DNA from: CAG-877 sp045125935
Lineage (GTDB): Bacteria > Bacillota_I > Bacilli_A > RF39 > UBA660
Length of the DNA stretch: 64,000 nt
Direction: 5' to 3'
NCBI GenBank assembly: GCA_045125935.1
Contig: JBGVNW010000053.1
Location: 1 to 64,000 of the forward strand
Part shown: positions 15,003 to 23,210 of the stretch, in pieces
Layout: each line of letters begins with the position of its first letter
How positions within the stretch are numbered: position 1 is the stretch's first letter
Notes under the pieces: generated by a model
What the model saw: only the letters and a program-made list of their open reading frames with translations
Told to the model about the DNA's origin: nothing
Databases searched by the model: none
Translations under genes and position numbers: made by a program

Positions 15003-18000
15003 ATGGTAGAAATGGAAGTAAGAAAAGTAACAAAAGGTGTAGAATCAAATATGGTTGCGTTTGATTTTGAACGTACTCCTATTACGCAGATAGCTGATTA
15101 TATCATTATAACAGCCTCAAACACAGGAACATCAGATATTCACTTTGATCCACGTGATGATGGCATGATGGTTAGATTTCGTATCGACGGTGATCTACAA
15201 GATTATACATACATTCCAAAACTTTATGAAAGAAACTTAACTACTCGTTTAAAGCTTTTGGCAAATATGAATATCACTGAATCACGTCTACCACAAGATG
15301 GTGCTATCAAGGGTGAATTTGGTGGAAAATATCTGGATATGCGTGTCTCTTGTCTTCCACTTAATACTGGTGAAAAAATCGTTATTCGTATCTTAGACTA
15401 TACTCGAAGCTTGCAAGGAATCGACAATCTAGGATTTAATCAAACTAATTTAAAGAAAATTAAACGTATGATGGGAGTTCCAAATGGAATTATTCTTATC
15501 ACTGGAGCAACTGGTTCCGGAAAGTCAACAACAGTTTATTCTATTCTTCAAGGATTAAATAGACCCGAAATCAACATTATAACTGTTGAAGATCCAATAG
15601 AAATGAACATTGAAGGTATGAATCAAGTGCAGGTTAACGCTGAAATTGGTATGACTTTCGCAGCTGCCCTACGTTCTATCTTACGTCAGGACCCAAATGT
15701 TATTCTAATCGGAGAAATTCGTGATTCTGAAACAGCCCAAATCGCCGTACGTGCCTCAATAACTGGACACTTAGTTCTATCTACAATCCATACAAACAAC
15801 TCTCTTGCAACAATTGAACGTTTACTTGATATGGATGTTGAACGTTACTTAATGTCAACTGCCTTAACAGGTATTGTTTCTCAAAGACTTGCAAAGCAAC
15901 TATGTATGTCTTGCCGTATAGAAAGAGAAACAACAAAATACGAAAAAAAAGTTTTCAAAAAATTTATGAATCGTGATATAGAAAAGCTTTATGATGCGAA
16001 TCCAAAAGGTTGTGAAAATTGTCGTAAAGGATACAAAGGACGTATCGCAATTCATGAGGTACTAGAACTTGATGATGAAATAAGAAATGCAATTTCAAAT
16101 CCTAAACTAAAAAAAGAAGAATTATCTAAAATGGTTTACAATGGAAAAACAATTAGTTTACTACAAGATGCCTTAGGTAAAGCCATTTCTGGTCTAACAA
16201 GTTTTGAAGAAGTATACAGAGTTATCGAAATGGAAAGTGATCCAGAAGATGACGTTGCATATTTAACAAAATCACTTGATGATGATGAAGAAGAAAAGAA
16301 AGAAGTAGAATTAGCAACTGATACTCTTGATGAAGATACTTCAAAGCAAAAAGAAAAAACAGTTCCTATTGTTGAACCATTAAAACAAGGTGAAACTGAA
16401 AAGAAACAAGGCACTGATACTACTACTGCTGCAACTACAGCCAACAAAGAAACGCCAAAAATAGGTGCTGACGGTAAAGAAATTCGTGATATAAAAGATA
16501 TGCTTAAAGAACAAAATGTATCAAATGCAACAGCAACAACATCACCACAACAAGCGCAAGCCTCTACACCACCAGTTACAACATTGACACCTGAGCAACA
16601 AAAAGCTCAAGCAACAGCACAAGCACAAATAAATCAACCAACACAAGGAACTTCAACACCTGCTACCCTACCTCAAGTAACAACATTAACACCTGAAGAA
16701 GCTAAAGCAAGAGCTGATGCAGAAGCTGCTAAAAAAGCACAAGAAACTTCTACAACTAAAACAACAGCAGATGTTGCACCAACTTTATTAACTGCTGAAC
16801 AAGCGCAAGCTCAAGCACAAATGGCTAAAGAAAAATATAACAAACAAAAAATAGAAGAAAACGAAAAGAAAATAATTGATTTATTATCAAAACCAGATCA
16901 ACAAAATGCAAATAAAAAGAAACGATTAGTAATTACTAAACCAAACATTACACCTACTGTAGTTACAAAAATTCAAACAAAAACACAACAACAGCCACAG
17001 CAACCACAACAAGTTCAACCATTAAAACAAGAAGAACAAAAACCTCAAGTATTGGTAAAACAAGCTCCACCAACAGTACCACAACCAGAAAAAGATGAAA
17101 ACCCAATACCAGAACTAAATATTTCAATTAAAACAGATAAAGACAATCATTTAGCTCCAACATTAGATGATTCTCCAATTATCAGTGAAGAAGAAAATGT
17201 ATTCGATGAAAAAAATAAAGTTGAAGCTGTTGATGTAAATAAAATAAGTAAATCAATCGATCTACAAAAAGATAAAGAATTAATCGATAATCCATTAATT
17301 CCTACCGTAAAAGATGATAACAAAAAACAGGCAAGAACTACTCCAGTAATTATCGACACATTTGATACAGAATCAGATCAAAAAAAGGTTCCAGTATTAA
17401 ATGAAATTAAAAAACAACAAATTGTAAATGAAACATCAACTACTAATACTACAACACCTGAAATTACAAATATAATTGACGAACCATTAATTATAAATAC
17501 TAAAGAAGTTAAAGATGCTCCTTCTACTACACCAACTGTTCAAAATGAAAATAAACCTGTAGATAATTCAAAAACAACAACATCTGAGGAAAAGACACAA
17601 TCTGAAAAAGCTAAAGTAAATGATAAATCTATTGATTTAGAAATAGCAAGTGAGCAAAAGTCACAACTTTTAACACCTAAAGAAAATAACAAAATAGATA
17701 TTAAACCTGAAATTAAACCTCTCAACTTAGAAGAAGATGTGCCAGAACTTTTAATGCCTAATGATGAAACAGATGTTAAACCTGAAATTAAACCTCTCAT
17801 TGTAGAAACAAAAAACAATGATGAAGCAGATAACAATGATAAAGTTAAAACCACTAGTATAAAAACAATAAATAGCGAGGAAAAGCCCAAACTTTCAGTA
17901 CCTGAAAATAGTAAAATAACTACAAGTCCTGAAGTTAAAACTTTTGTTCCTGGCATTAATAACGATAATAAGATTAAACCTGAAGCCTCAACAACATCTG

Positions 18001-19682
18001 ATAATAAAGTTAAAATAATAGTTAAACCTGATGGTACTAAAGTATTAGCTAAAACAATTGCTTCCAAAACAGATACTAAAAATTCAACATCAAGCGAAAA
18101 CGAAAAATTCAAAGTTCTTGTTAAAGCTGATGGTACTAAGGTACTAGTTAGACCTGCAAGTGCTAAAGCTGATACTAAAAATGAAAACGAAAAGGTTAAA
18201 GTTCTTGTTAAACCTGATGGTACTAAAGTATTAGTTAAACCTACAAGTGCTAAAATAGATACAAATGGAACTGAAAAAGTTAAAGTTCTTGTTAAACCTG
18301 ATGGTACCAAAGTATTAGTTAAACCTACTACTTCAAAAATTGAAACATCTACTAAACAAGAGTCTTCAAAAGTAACGTCTAAACCTGAAATTAAAGTTGA
18401 AAGTACAACACCAGTAACTACAGTTACTGAAAAGAACGAAAAAAACAAAGATGAAGTAAATGAAAAACTAGAAACACCTAAAGTAGTTGTTCCAAAACAA
18501 ACACCTGTTAAAGAAATCGTAAAAACTACTCCAACTGTTGAAGTAAAAGAAAAACAAGATGCTCCTAAAATAGTTGTTCCAAAACAAACACCTGTTAAAG
18601 AAATCGTAAAAACTACTCCAACTGTTGAGACAAAAGAAAAACAAGAAGCTCCTAAAGTAGTTGTTCCAAAACAGACACCTGTTAAAGAGATTGTAAAAAC
18701 ACCTGCAACAAAAAGTGAAACAAAAACCATAGCTTCTGAAAAATCTGCTACACCAAAAGTAAAACAAGCACCTACTGCAACTGAACAAAATAAGAATTCA
18801 GAGAAACAAGAAACACCAACTAAACGTAAAGAAATAAAAGTTGTTCCTACAGCGGTTAAAAAAGCAACCCCAACAAAGAAAGTTGATGTTGAAAAAAGAC
18901 CAGAGGCAGCCGCAATAAAAACACCTGAGAAAAATGAAGCAAAAACACTAGTAAAACCAGTTGGAGTTACAAAAGCAAAAACTACACAAAAGACAGAAGC
19001 AAATATCGAAAAAAAGAAAGCAACTTTAGAAGTTAAAAGTATAACAAGAAAAAATGATTTAAACGAAATAACAGATAGTAAAGAAACCAGCAATAAAACA
19101 TTCGCAATGCCCGAAGTAATTCAAGATAACAGAAAAGAAGAAATAGCTACAGTTAAAGAAATAAATACATTTGAGCTTCCAGCAATAACAAAAAAAGAGA
19201 ATTCTACTGCTGATAAAATTAATAAACCCACATCAGAAAAGAAACCTTTTATTACTGAAATGAAACCAGCAGCATTAAACATTCCGAATGCAAAAACTGA
19301 AGAAAAGCCTAAAGAAAAAACTACTGAACCACAAACTGAAAAGAAACCTTTTATTACTGAAATGAAAGTTTCTCAAGTTAATAATTCTAAAGTTCAAAAT
19401 GCTGAAAAAGAATCTACTGAAATGAAAAAAACAACATTTGATCTTCCAAAAGTTGAAAAAAATGATACCAAAGTAACTAATAAGGATTCATCTACTACAT
19501 TAAAAGAAGAAAAAGAAAGTTCAAAAAAAATTACCAAACCATCAATAAATATTTTTGAAGAACCAATTGATACTACAAATTCAAAAATGAAAAAACCAAA
19601 AACTGAACCTGTAGAAAATACTGAAGAATTAGATTTAGATTTAGATATTGATGGAGAACTTTTATCTTTAGGTGAAGATTAA
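15003..19682 (+). CDS. PilB/GspE-type assembly ATPase with giant low-complexity tail
   Basis: 1559 aa, about three times the usual PilB/GspE length. Residues 1-410 hold a complete motor: Walker A GATGSGKST (168-176), Asp box VEDPIE (195-200), Walker B ILIGEIRD (234-241), His box GHLVLSTIHTNN (255-266) and the tetra-cysteine zinc site CMSC (301-304) plus CENC (337-340). The usual N-terminal MshEN/N1 domain that docks the platform is absent. Residues ~412-1559 are a disordered-looking Thr/Lys/Pro/Gln/Glu-rich tail with several internal repeats and an acidic end (EELDLDLDIDGELLSLGED). The frame is open throughout and ends at a good terminator, so the fusion is real in this assembly. The tail's role is unknown; it might tether partners or substitute for the lost domain. 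Confidence 0.93.
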   Translation: MVEMEVRKVTKGVESNMVAFDFERTPITQIADYIIITASNTGTSDIHFDPRDDGMMVRFRIDGDLQDYTYIPKLYERNLTTRLKLLANMNITESRLPQDGAIKGEFGGKYLDMRVSCLPLNTGEKIVIRILDYTRSLQGIDNLGFNQTNLKKIKRMMGVPNGIILITGATGSGKSTTVYSILQGLNRPEINIITVEDPIEMNIEGMNQVQVNAEIGMTFAAALRSILRQDPNVILIGEIRDSETAQIAVRASITGHLVLSTIHTNNSLATIERLLDMDVERYLMSTALTGIVSQRLAKQLCMSCRIERETTKYEKKVFKKFMNRDIEKLYDANPKGCENCRKGYKGRIAIHEVLELDDEIRNAISNPKLKKEELSKMVYNGKTISLLQDALGKAISGLTSFEEVYRVIEMESDPEDDVAYLTKSLDDDEEEKKEVELATDTLDEDTSKQKEKTVPIVEPLKQGETEKKQGTDTTTAATTANKETPKIGADGKEIRDIKDMLKEQNVSNATATTSPQQAQASTPPVTTLTPEQQKAQATAQAQINQPTQGTSTPATLPQVTTLTPEEAKARADAEAAKKAQETSTTKTTADVAPTLLTAEQAQAQAQMAKEKYNKQKIEENEKKIIDLLSKPDQQNANKKKRLVITKPNITPTVVTKIQTKTQQQPQQPQQVQPLKQEEQKPQVLVKQAPPTVPQPEKDENPIPELNISIKTDKDNHLAPTLDDSPIISEEENVFDEKNKVEAVDVNKISKSIDLQKDKELIDNPLIPTVKDDNKKQARTTPVIIDTFDTESDQKKVPVLNEIKKQQIVNETSTTNTTTPEITNIIDEPLIINTKEVKDAPSTTPTVQNENKPVDNSKTTTSEEKTQSEKAKVNDKSIDLEIASEQKSQLLTPKENNKIDIKPEIKPLNLEEDVPELLMPNDETDVKPEIKPLIVETKNNDEADNNDKVKTTSIKTINSEEKPKLSVPENSKITTSPEVKTFVPGINNDNKIKPEASTTSDNKVKIIVKPDGTKVLAKTIASKTDTKNSTSSENEKFKVLVKADGTKVLVRPASAKADTKNENEKVKVLVKPDGTKVLVKPTSAKIDTNGTEKVKVLVKPDGTKVLVKPTTSKIETSTKQESSKVTSKPEIKVESTTPVTTVTEKNEKNKDEVNEKLETPKVVVPKQTPVKEIVKTTPTVEVKEKQDAPKIVVPKQTPVKEIVKTTPTVETKEKQEAPKVVVPKQTPVKEIVKTPATKSETKTIASEKSATPKVKQAPTATEQNKNSEKQETPTKRKEIKVVPTAVKKATPTKKVDVEKRPEAAAIKTPEKNEAKTLVKPVGVTKAKTTQKTEANIEKKKATLEVKSITRKNDLNEITDSKETSNKTFAMPEVIQDNRKEEIATVKEINTFELPAITKKENSTADKINKPTSEKKPFITEMKPAALNIPNAKTEEKPKEKTTEPQTEKKPFITEMKVSQVNNSKVQNAEKESTEMKKTTFDLPKVEKNDTKVTNKDSSTTLKEEKESSKKITKPSINIFEEPIDTTNSKMKKPKTEPVENTEELDLDLDIDGELLSLGED
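18001..18335 (+). repeat. Four in-frame repeats in the ATPase tail (K-V-L-V-K-P-D-G-T-K-V-L type)
   Basis: Four copies of a ~30-residue unit centred on VLVKPDGTKVLVKP, with near-identical DNA in the last three. Strong DNA identity suggests recent expansion and potential length variation by slippage or recombination. Confidence 0.8.
18463..18705 (+). repeat. Three in-frame repeats in the ATPase tail (V-V-P-K-Q-T-P-V-K-E-I-V-K type)
   Basis: Three consecutive ~29-residue units around VVPKQTPVKEIVKT, separated by acidic KEKQ(D/E)AP linkers. Nucleotide identity between units is very high. Confidence 0.8.
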
Positions 19683-19710
19683 AAAACTACTGCAAAGTAG
19701 TTTTTCTTTT
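19683..19710 (+). terminator. Intrinsic terminator of the ATPase gene
   Basis: AAAACTACT-GCAA-AGTAGTTTT followed by a T-rich run, directly after the stop codon. Confidence 0.85.
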
Positions 19711-19713
19711 GGG

Positions 19714-19742
19714 CAAAAAAAGAAGAAGAGTTAGAACTCTTC
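19714..19742 (-). terminator. Intrinsic terminator of tmk
   Basis: GAAGAGTT/AACTCTTC stem overlapping the tmk stop, with a T-rich run on the minus strand. Confidence 0.75.
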
Positions 19743-20399
19743 CACCAATCTTAATATTTCATCACTAATATCTTCAATAGATCTAATTTTACCATCTTGA
19801 ACACATTCTATTTTATCCCAATTATAAAGTTCTGATAATTCAATATATGCCTCTTCTGCATGTTTTAAATGTTCTGGAGACTTTTCCAATTGATCTAAAC
19901 ATTCTCTATTCTTCTTTAACTCACATGAATATTCATAAGGAACATGCAAGAAGATTGTTTTATCAGGCTTTGGTAATTTTAATAACCAATATTCTAATTT
20001 ATCAATCCATTGATACATATTAAATCTCTCATCTTTATCAAGAATCTTACTGCCTTGATGAGCAAGATTAGACGTTGTATAACGATCAAGTAATACATAA
20101 TAATCATCTTCTAAATATTTCAAAGCCTTGTCAATATTATATTTGCGATCTGCCGCATAATAAAGACAAGACACATGTGGATCTACATTTGCAGCTCCTT
20201 CTGGAAAGAACCCTTCAGATATTTCTGGTTTACCTAAATAAGCCCCGCCTACTACTTTGCCAGTTGGAGTATCATACATTGGAAAACTCAAACTTATACA
20301 TTTCTTTCCCTTTTCATTTAATCTCTTTTCTAATAACTCTGCTTGTGTCTGTTTACCAGAACAATCAGTTCCTTCAATTACAATTATTTTTCCAGCCAT
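19731..20399 (-). CDS. tmk: Thymidylate kinase
   Basis: 222 aa. P-loop IEGTDCSGKQTQ at residues 8-19, the DRYTTSN motif of the dTMP-binding region near 115, and a C-terminal helix. It phosphorylates dTMP to dTDP. The P-loop form (GTDCSGKQTQ) and the long insert with FPEGAANVDPHVS differ from the classical GxxGxGKTT bacterial enzyme and match a divergent subgroup. It is convergent with the pilus ATPase gene. Confidence 0.87.
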   Translation of the reverse strand: MAGKIIVIEGTDCSGKQTQAELLEKRLNEKGKKCISLSFPMYDTPTGKVVGGAYLGKPEISEGFFPEGAANVDPHVSCLYYAADRKYNIDKALKYLEDDYYVLLDRYTTSNLAHQGSKILDKDERFNMYQWIDKLEYWLLKLPKPDKTIFLHVPYEYSCELKKNRECLDQLEKSPEHLKHAEEAYIELSELYNWDKIECVQDGKIRSIEDISDEILRLVEEF

Positions 20400-20414
20400 T
20401 TTAACATATCCCTT

Positions 20415-20996
20415 CTATACTCTACCACGAACACTTACTCTAAATGAAAATGCTACAGGTTTACTATTATCAGTATATTCATCACTAACCCATACACGTA
20501 ATTTAAATGTTTCCTTTGTTAACGAAAGCTTATCACTATATATAACTCTCTCGCCCAACATATCATCCATTTCAAATGAAGATAATACTGGAACTTCTAA
20601 ATCAGTATATAACGATACACCAGAAGCATCCATTAAATATATTTTCAAATACTTTGAGTCAATCTCACTAACCAACTCATCAATTATAATATCATAGTTA
20701 ATCTCTTGTGAGAAGTTATTAGAAACAGTAAATTCAAATTCATATCCCTTACTAGCATCAAACTTTCCAACTTCATCACTAATAGGAAAAGCATTAGTTA
20801 AATTAACAATGTTATTCGCGTTATCAGTATAACTCAAACTAAGATAACCTGTTGTTATAGAATTAATTTTTTCACCATCAACACTTTCAACAAACACTGC
20901 ATAGCTAGTGCTAAACAGTAATAAAACTAATATCATTATTCCTAAAATTGAAGTGACAATCTCTCTACTATATTTATTTATATCAGAATTTTTCAT
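20415..20996 (-). CDS. Exported, membrane-anchored protein (weakly CalY/TasA-like)
   Basis: 193 aa from ATG 20996, chosen because GAGGTGAC precedes it; the longer frame to 21077 would run back over the HD-domain stop. One hydrophobic helix near residues 17-38 ending STSYAVF acts as signal or anchor. The remainder is beta-rich and acidic (TTGYLSLSYTDNANNIVNL), which loosely recalls the camelysin/TasA layout of a signal sequence followed by a fibre-like domain. No catalytic residues are visible. Extracellular location is likely; function unknown. Confidence 0.7.
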   Translation of the reverse strand: MKNSDINKYSREIVTSILGIMILVLLLFSTSYAVFVESVDGEKINSITTGYLSLSYTDNANNIVNLTNAFPISDEVGKFDASKGYEFEFTVSNNFSQEINYDIIIDELVSEIDSKYLKIYLMDASGVSLYTDLEVPVLSSFEMDDMLGERVIYSDKLSLTKETFKLRVWVSDEYTDNSKPVAFSFRVSVRGRV

Positions 20997-21066
20997 AACC
21001 GTCACCTCACAACCATAGTTTATCAAAAAAAGCCTTATTCTACAACCAGAAACAAAGAATAAGTGT

Positions 21067-21651
21067 CTACTGGACACTTATTTCATTGTTTTCATCAAAT
21101 GGTAATAAAATACATTTACGACTAGCTAAAAAATCACATAAATGTACAAAATTTTGATACTTAGTTTTTGGCTTTTCTAATACTTCTACTCCATTATAAT
21201 CAGTAGTCCAAACTCCCATATGAGTCTTAATCGCATCACAAATAAATTCAATCTCTTCTACCTCAAGCCCTAACACTTCTTCATTATCCATAATATAATC
21301 AGCCATTAATAAAGGATGATCAAACCTTGTATACTTCTCCTTAGGCATACCAGACTTTAACCCATCATGTAATATTAATGCCATAATCATCATATCTTTT
21401 TCATCATCAGTATATTTATCTCCTGTAGAAGGATCACTTAAAATCTCAACTGCAATTCTAACTGCTCCTTTAGTATGACGTAAAAGTCCACCTTCTCCCG
21501 CAGCATATGCTGGATGATATTTACCAGTTGAAGCTGCCGGAACTTCAAAGAAGTAATCAGGCAATAACTTTACCATCTCTTGACATGCATTTCTAATACG
21601 ACTATTTTTTATATATTCAATTTCCGTTTTTAACTTTAATACTTTATCCAT
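21067..21651 (-). CDS. HD-domain phosphohydrolase
   Basis: 194 aa. Metal-binding positions of the HD fold are visible: H in LLRHTKGA, the HD pair in LILHDGLKSG, and H in RFDHPLL. Substrate cannot be inferred; HD proteins cleave phosphoesters of nucleotides or cyclic dinucleotides. It overlaps the end of hemW by 8 bp, so the two are co-translated. Confidence 0.82.
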   Translation of the reverse strand: MDKVLKLKTEIEYIKNSRIRNACQEMVKLLPDYFFEVPAASTGKYHPAYAAGEGGLLRHTKGAVRIAVEILSDPSTGDKYTDDEKDMMIMALILHDGLKSGMPKEKYTRFDHPLLMADYIMDNEEVLGLEVEEIEFICDAIKTHMGVWTTDYNGVEVLEKPKTKYQNFVHLCDFLASRKCILLPFDENNEISVQ

Positions 21652-22756
21652 CTACTTCACCTTCTAAAAATTTAACAATAATTTCATTACTTATATAAAA
21701 GTTATCCGGATTAATCCAAATATGTTCTAAATTTTCCATAACAAATTTATTATTAATTAAATTACTATAATTATAACATTTATCAATAGTTTTGCCATAT
21801 AATTTTCTAAATTTTTCTTTAGAAATTCCATAAACAGTCCGAAGTCCCAACATAATTTCATATTCCATCATATCGTGCATATTAAGAATATCACAACTAC
21901 TTATTCTATCCCCCAAACAATATTTATTAATTGACCGAGTATTACTAATTCTTCTATTTCCAATATAACTACTAGCACCCATACCAAAACCATAATATTC
22001 TTCATTTTTCCAATAAACTAAATTATGTTTAGATTCATATCCATCTTTAGAAAAATTACTAATTTCATAATGTTTAAAATTATTCTTGCTTAAATATTCT
22101 CTTATAAATTTATACATTTCATAATCTAAGTCTTCATCAATATTTTGACACCCATTAATACTTAATACAGTATTATCCTCAATTATTAATGAATAAGTAG
22201 ATATATGTTTAACATTCAAACTACATATAAAATCCAAGTCTTCTTTTAATATACTTAAATCTTCTCCAGGTAAGGCATACATTAAATCTACATTAATATT
22301 ATCAAGACCGATCTTATTAGAATAATCTATAATATTAATTACCTGTTTCTTATCTAAATCTCTATTTAAAAACTTAAGTAATTTTTCATTAGTAGTTTCA
22401 ATTCCAAAACTAAGTCGATTAACACCATATTTTTTATATAAATCAAGTTTTTCATAACTAGTACTATCAAAGTTACCTTCAATAGTAAATTCACAAGCCT
22501 CACTTTTTTTCACAACGTTAAGTATTTGAAATAGTCTTTCTAACTTATCATAACTTAAACAACTAGGTGTCCCACCACCTATATAAATTGTTTCTATTAC
22601 TTCTCCATGATAAGTATCTAAGATTTCTTTTTCTAAAGCCTCTAAATATTTATCAATAAATTTATCAGTATAAAGTAACTTACAAAAGTCACAATAAGAA
22701 CATATTTTATTACAAAAAGGAATGTGAATATATAAAGCTCTAACATTACTCTTCAT
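21644..22756 (-). CDS. hemW: Radical SAM protein HemW
   Basis: 370 aa. The radical SAM cluster motif is C15-x3-C19-x2-C22 (CNKICSYCDF), followed by GGGTPS. HemW proteins bind heme and deliver it to acceptors; they were formerly annotated as oxygen-independent coproporphyrinogen III oxidase. The lepA-hemW neighbourhood is conserved in Firmicutes and supports this name. Length is near the family norm. Confidence 0.9.
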   Translation of the reverse strand: MKSNVRALYIHIPFCNKICSYCDFCKLLYTDKFIDKYLEALEKEILDTYHGEVIETIYIGGGTPSCLSYDKLERLFQILNVVKKSEACEFTIEGNFDSTSYEKLDLYKKYGVNRLSFGIETTNEKLLKFLNRDLDKKQVINIIDYSNKIGLDNINVDLMYALPGEDLSILKEDLDFICSLNVKHISTYSLIIEDNTVLSINGCQNIDEDLDYEMYKFIREYLSKNNFKHYEISNFSKDGYESKHNLVYWKNEEYYGFGMGASSYIGNRRISNTRSINKYCLGDRISSCDILNMHDMMEYEIMLGLRTVYGISKEKFRKLYGKTIDKCYNYSNLINNKFVMENLEHIWINPDNFYISNEIIVKFLEGEVDG

Positions 22757-22768
22757 ATTACCACATCC

Positions 22769-23206
22769 TTATTTTCTACCACATCTAGTTCTCTTATTCT
22801 TACCATATTGTTCAGTAACAAGAGCATGCAAATCATCACCTAAAATATCAGGAGTAAAACTATTATAAAGAGTTGTCTTACTTACTCCAGCTACCTCCCT
22901 TAAGTTTTCTAAAGTAGAACCATCCTCAACCATTTGTTTAGCTAAATCAGTCATTTCTGCATCTGAAATCTTTTTGTGTCCTTTATGTCCGTAAGTAGAC
23001 TTTCCAGCAATCCATCTCTCAGCTTTAACATCATCAACTTTTTTCTGCATTTCAGGACTTAGCTTTTCACGAAACTGACCACTTAATGCCCTAACAACAG
23101 TTGCCTTAGAATATCCATGTTTCTCTGCTAATGCAAGCATTGTCAATCCTGGAGTATTAATATATTCTAAAGCTATGAAATGTAATTCATCATTATCTAT
23201 TGCCAT
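22769..23206 (-). CDS. SpoIIID-like DNA-binding protein with a second helix-turn-helix
   Basis: 145 aa from ATG 23206, which follows GGTGAG overlapping the lepA stop; the frame remains open further upstream into lepA. Residues ~21-41 (TMLALAEKHGYSKATVVRAL) form a helix-turn-helix, followed by a segment with VDDVKAERWIAGKSTYGHKG that matches the basic C-terminal arm of SpoIIID. Residues ~97-118 (TLENLREVAGVSKTTLYNSF) form a second helix-turn-helix, absent from classical ~90-aa SpoIIID. It lies between lepA and hemW. In Bacillus, SpoIIID tunes the mother-cell programme together with SigE and SigK. Confidence 0.7.
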   Translation of the reverse strand: MAIDNDELHFIALEYINTPGLTMLALAEKHGYSKATVVRALSGQFREKLSPEMQKKVDDVKAERWIAGKSTYGHKGHKKISDAEMTDLAKQMVEDGSTLENLREVAGVSKTTLYNSFTPDILGDDLHALVTEQYGKNKRTRCGRK

Positions 23207-23210
23207 ACTA

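Noticed and set aside
16136..16447. Minus-strand frame in the ATPase linker region
   Set aside because: Composition is a mirror image of Glu/Asp/Lys-rich sequence and no start signal is present.
18001..18705. CRISPR-like repeat array
   Set aside because: The repeats are in frame, contiguous rather than separated by unique spacers, and encode a recognisable repeat peptide.
17540..19093. A 517-codon frame on the minus strand within the ATPase tail
   Set aside because: It is the mirror of the low-complexity tail: Ser/Val/Phe-rich composition, no ribosome site and no family similarity. The plus-strand frame is continuous with an intact ATPase.
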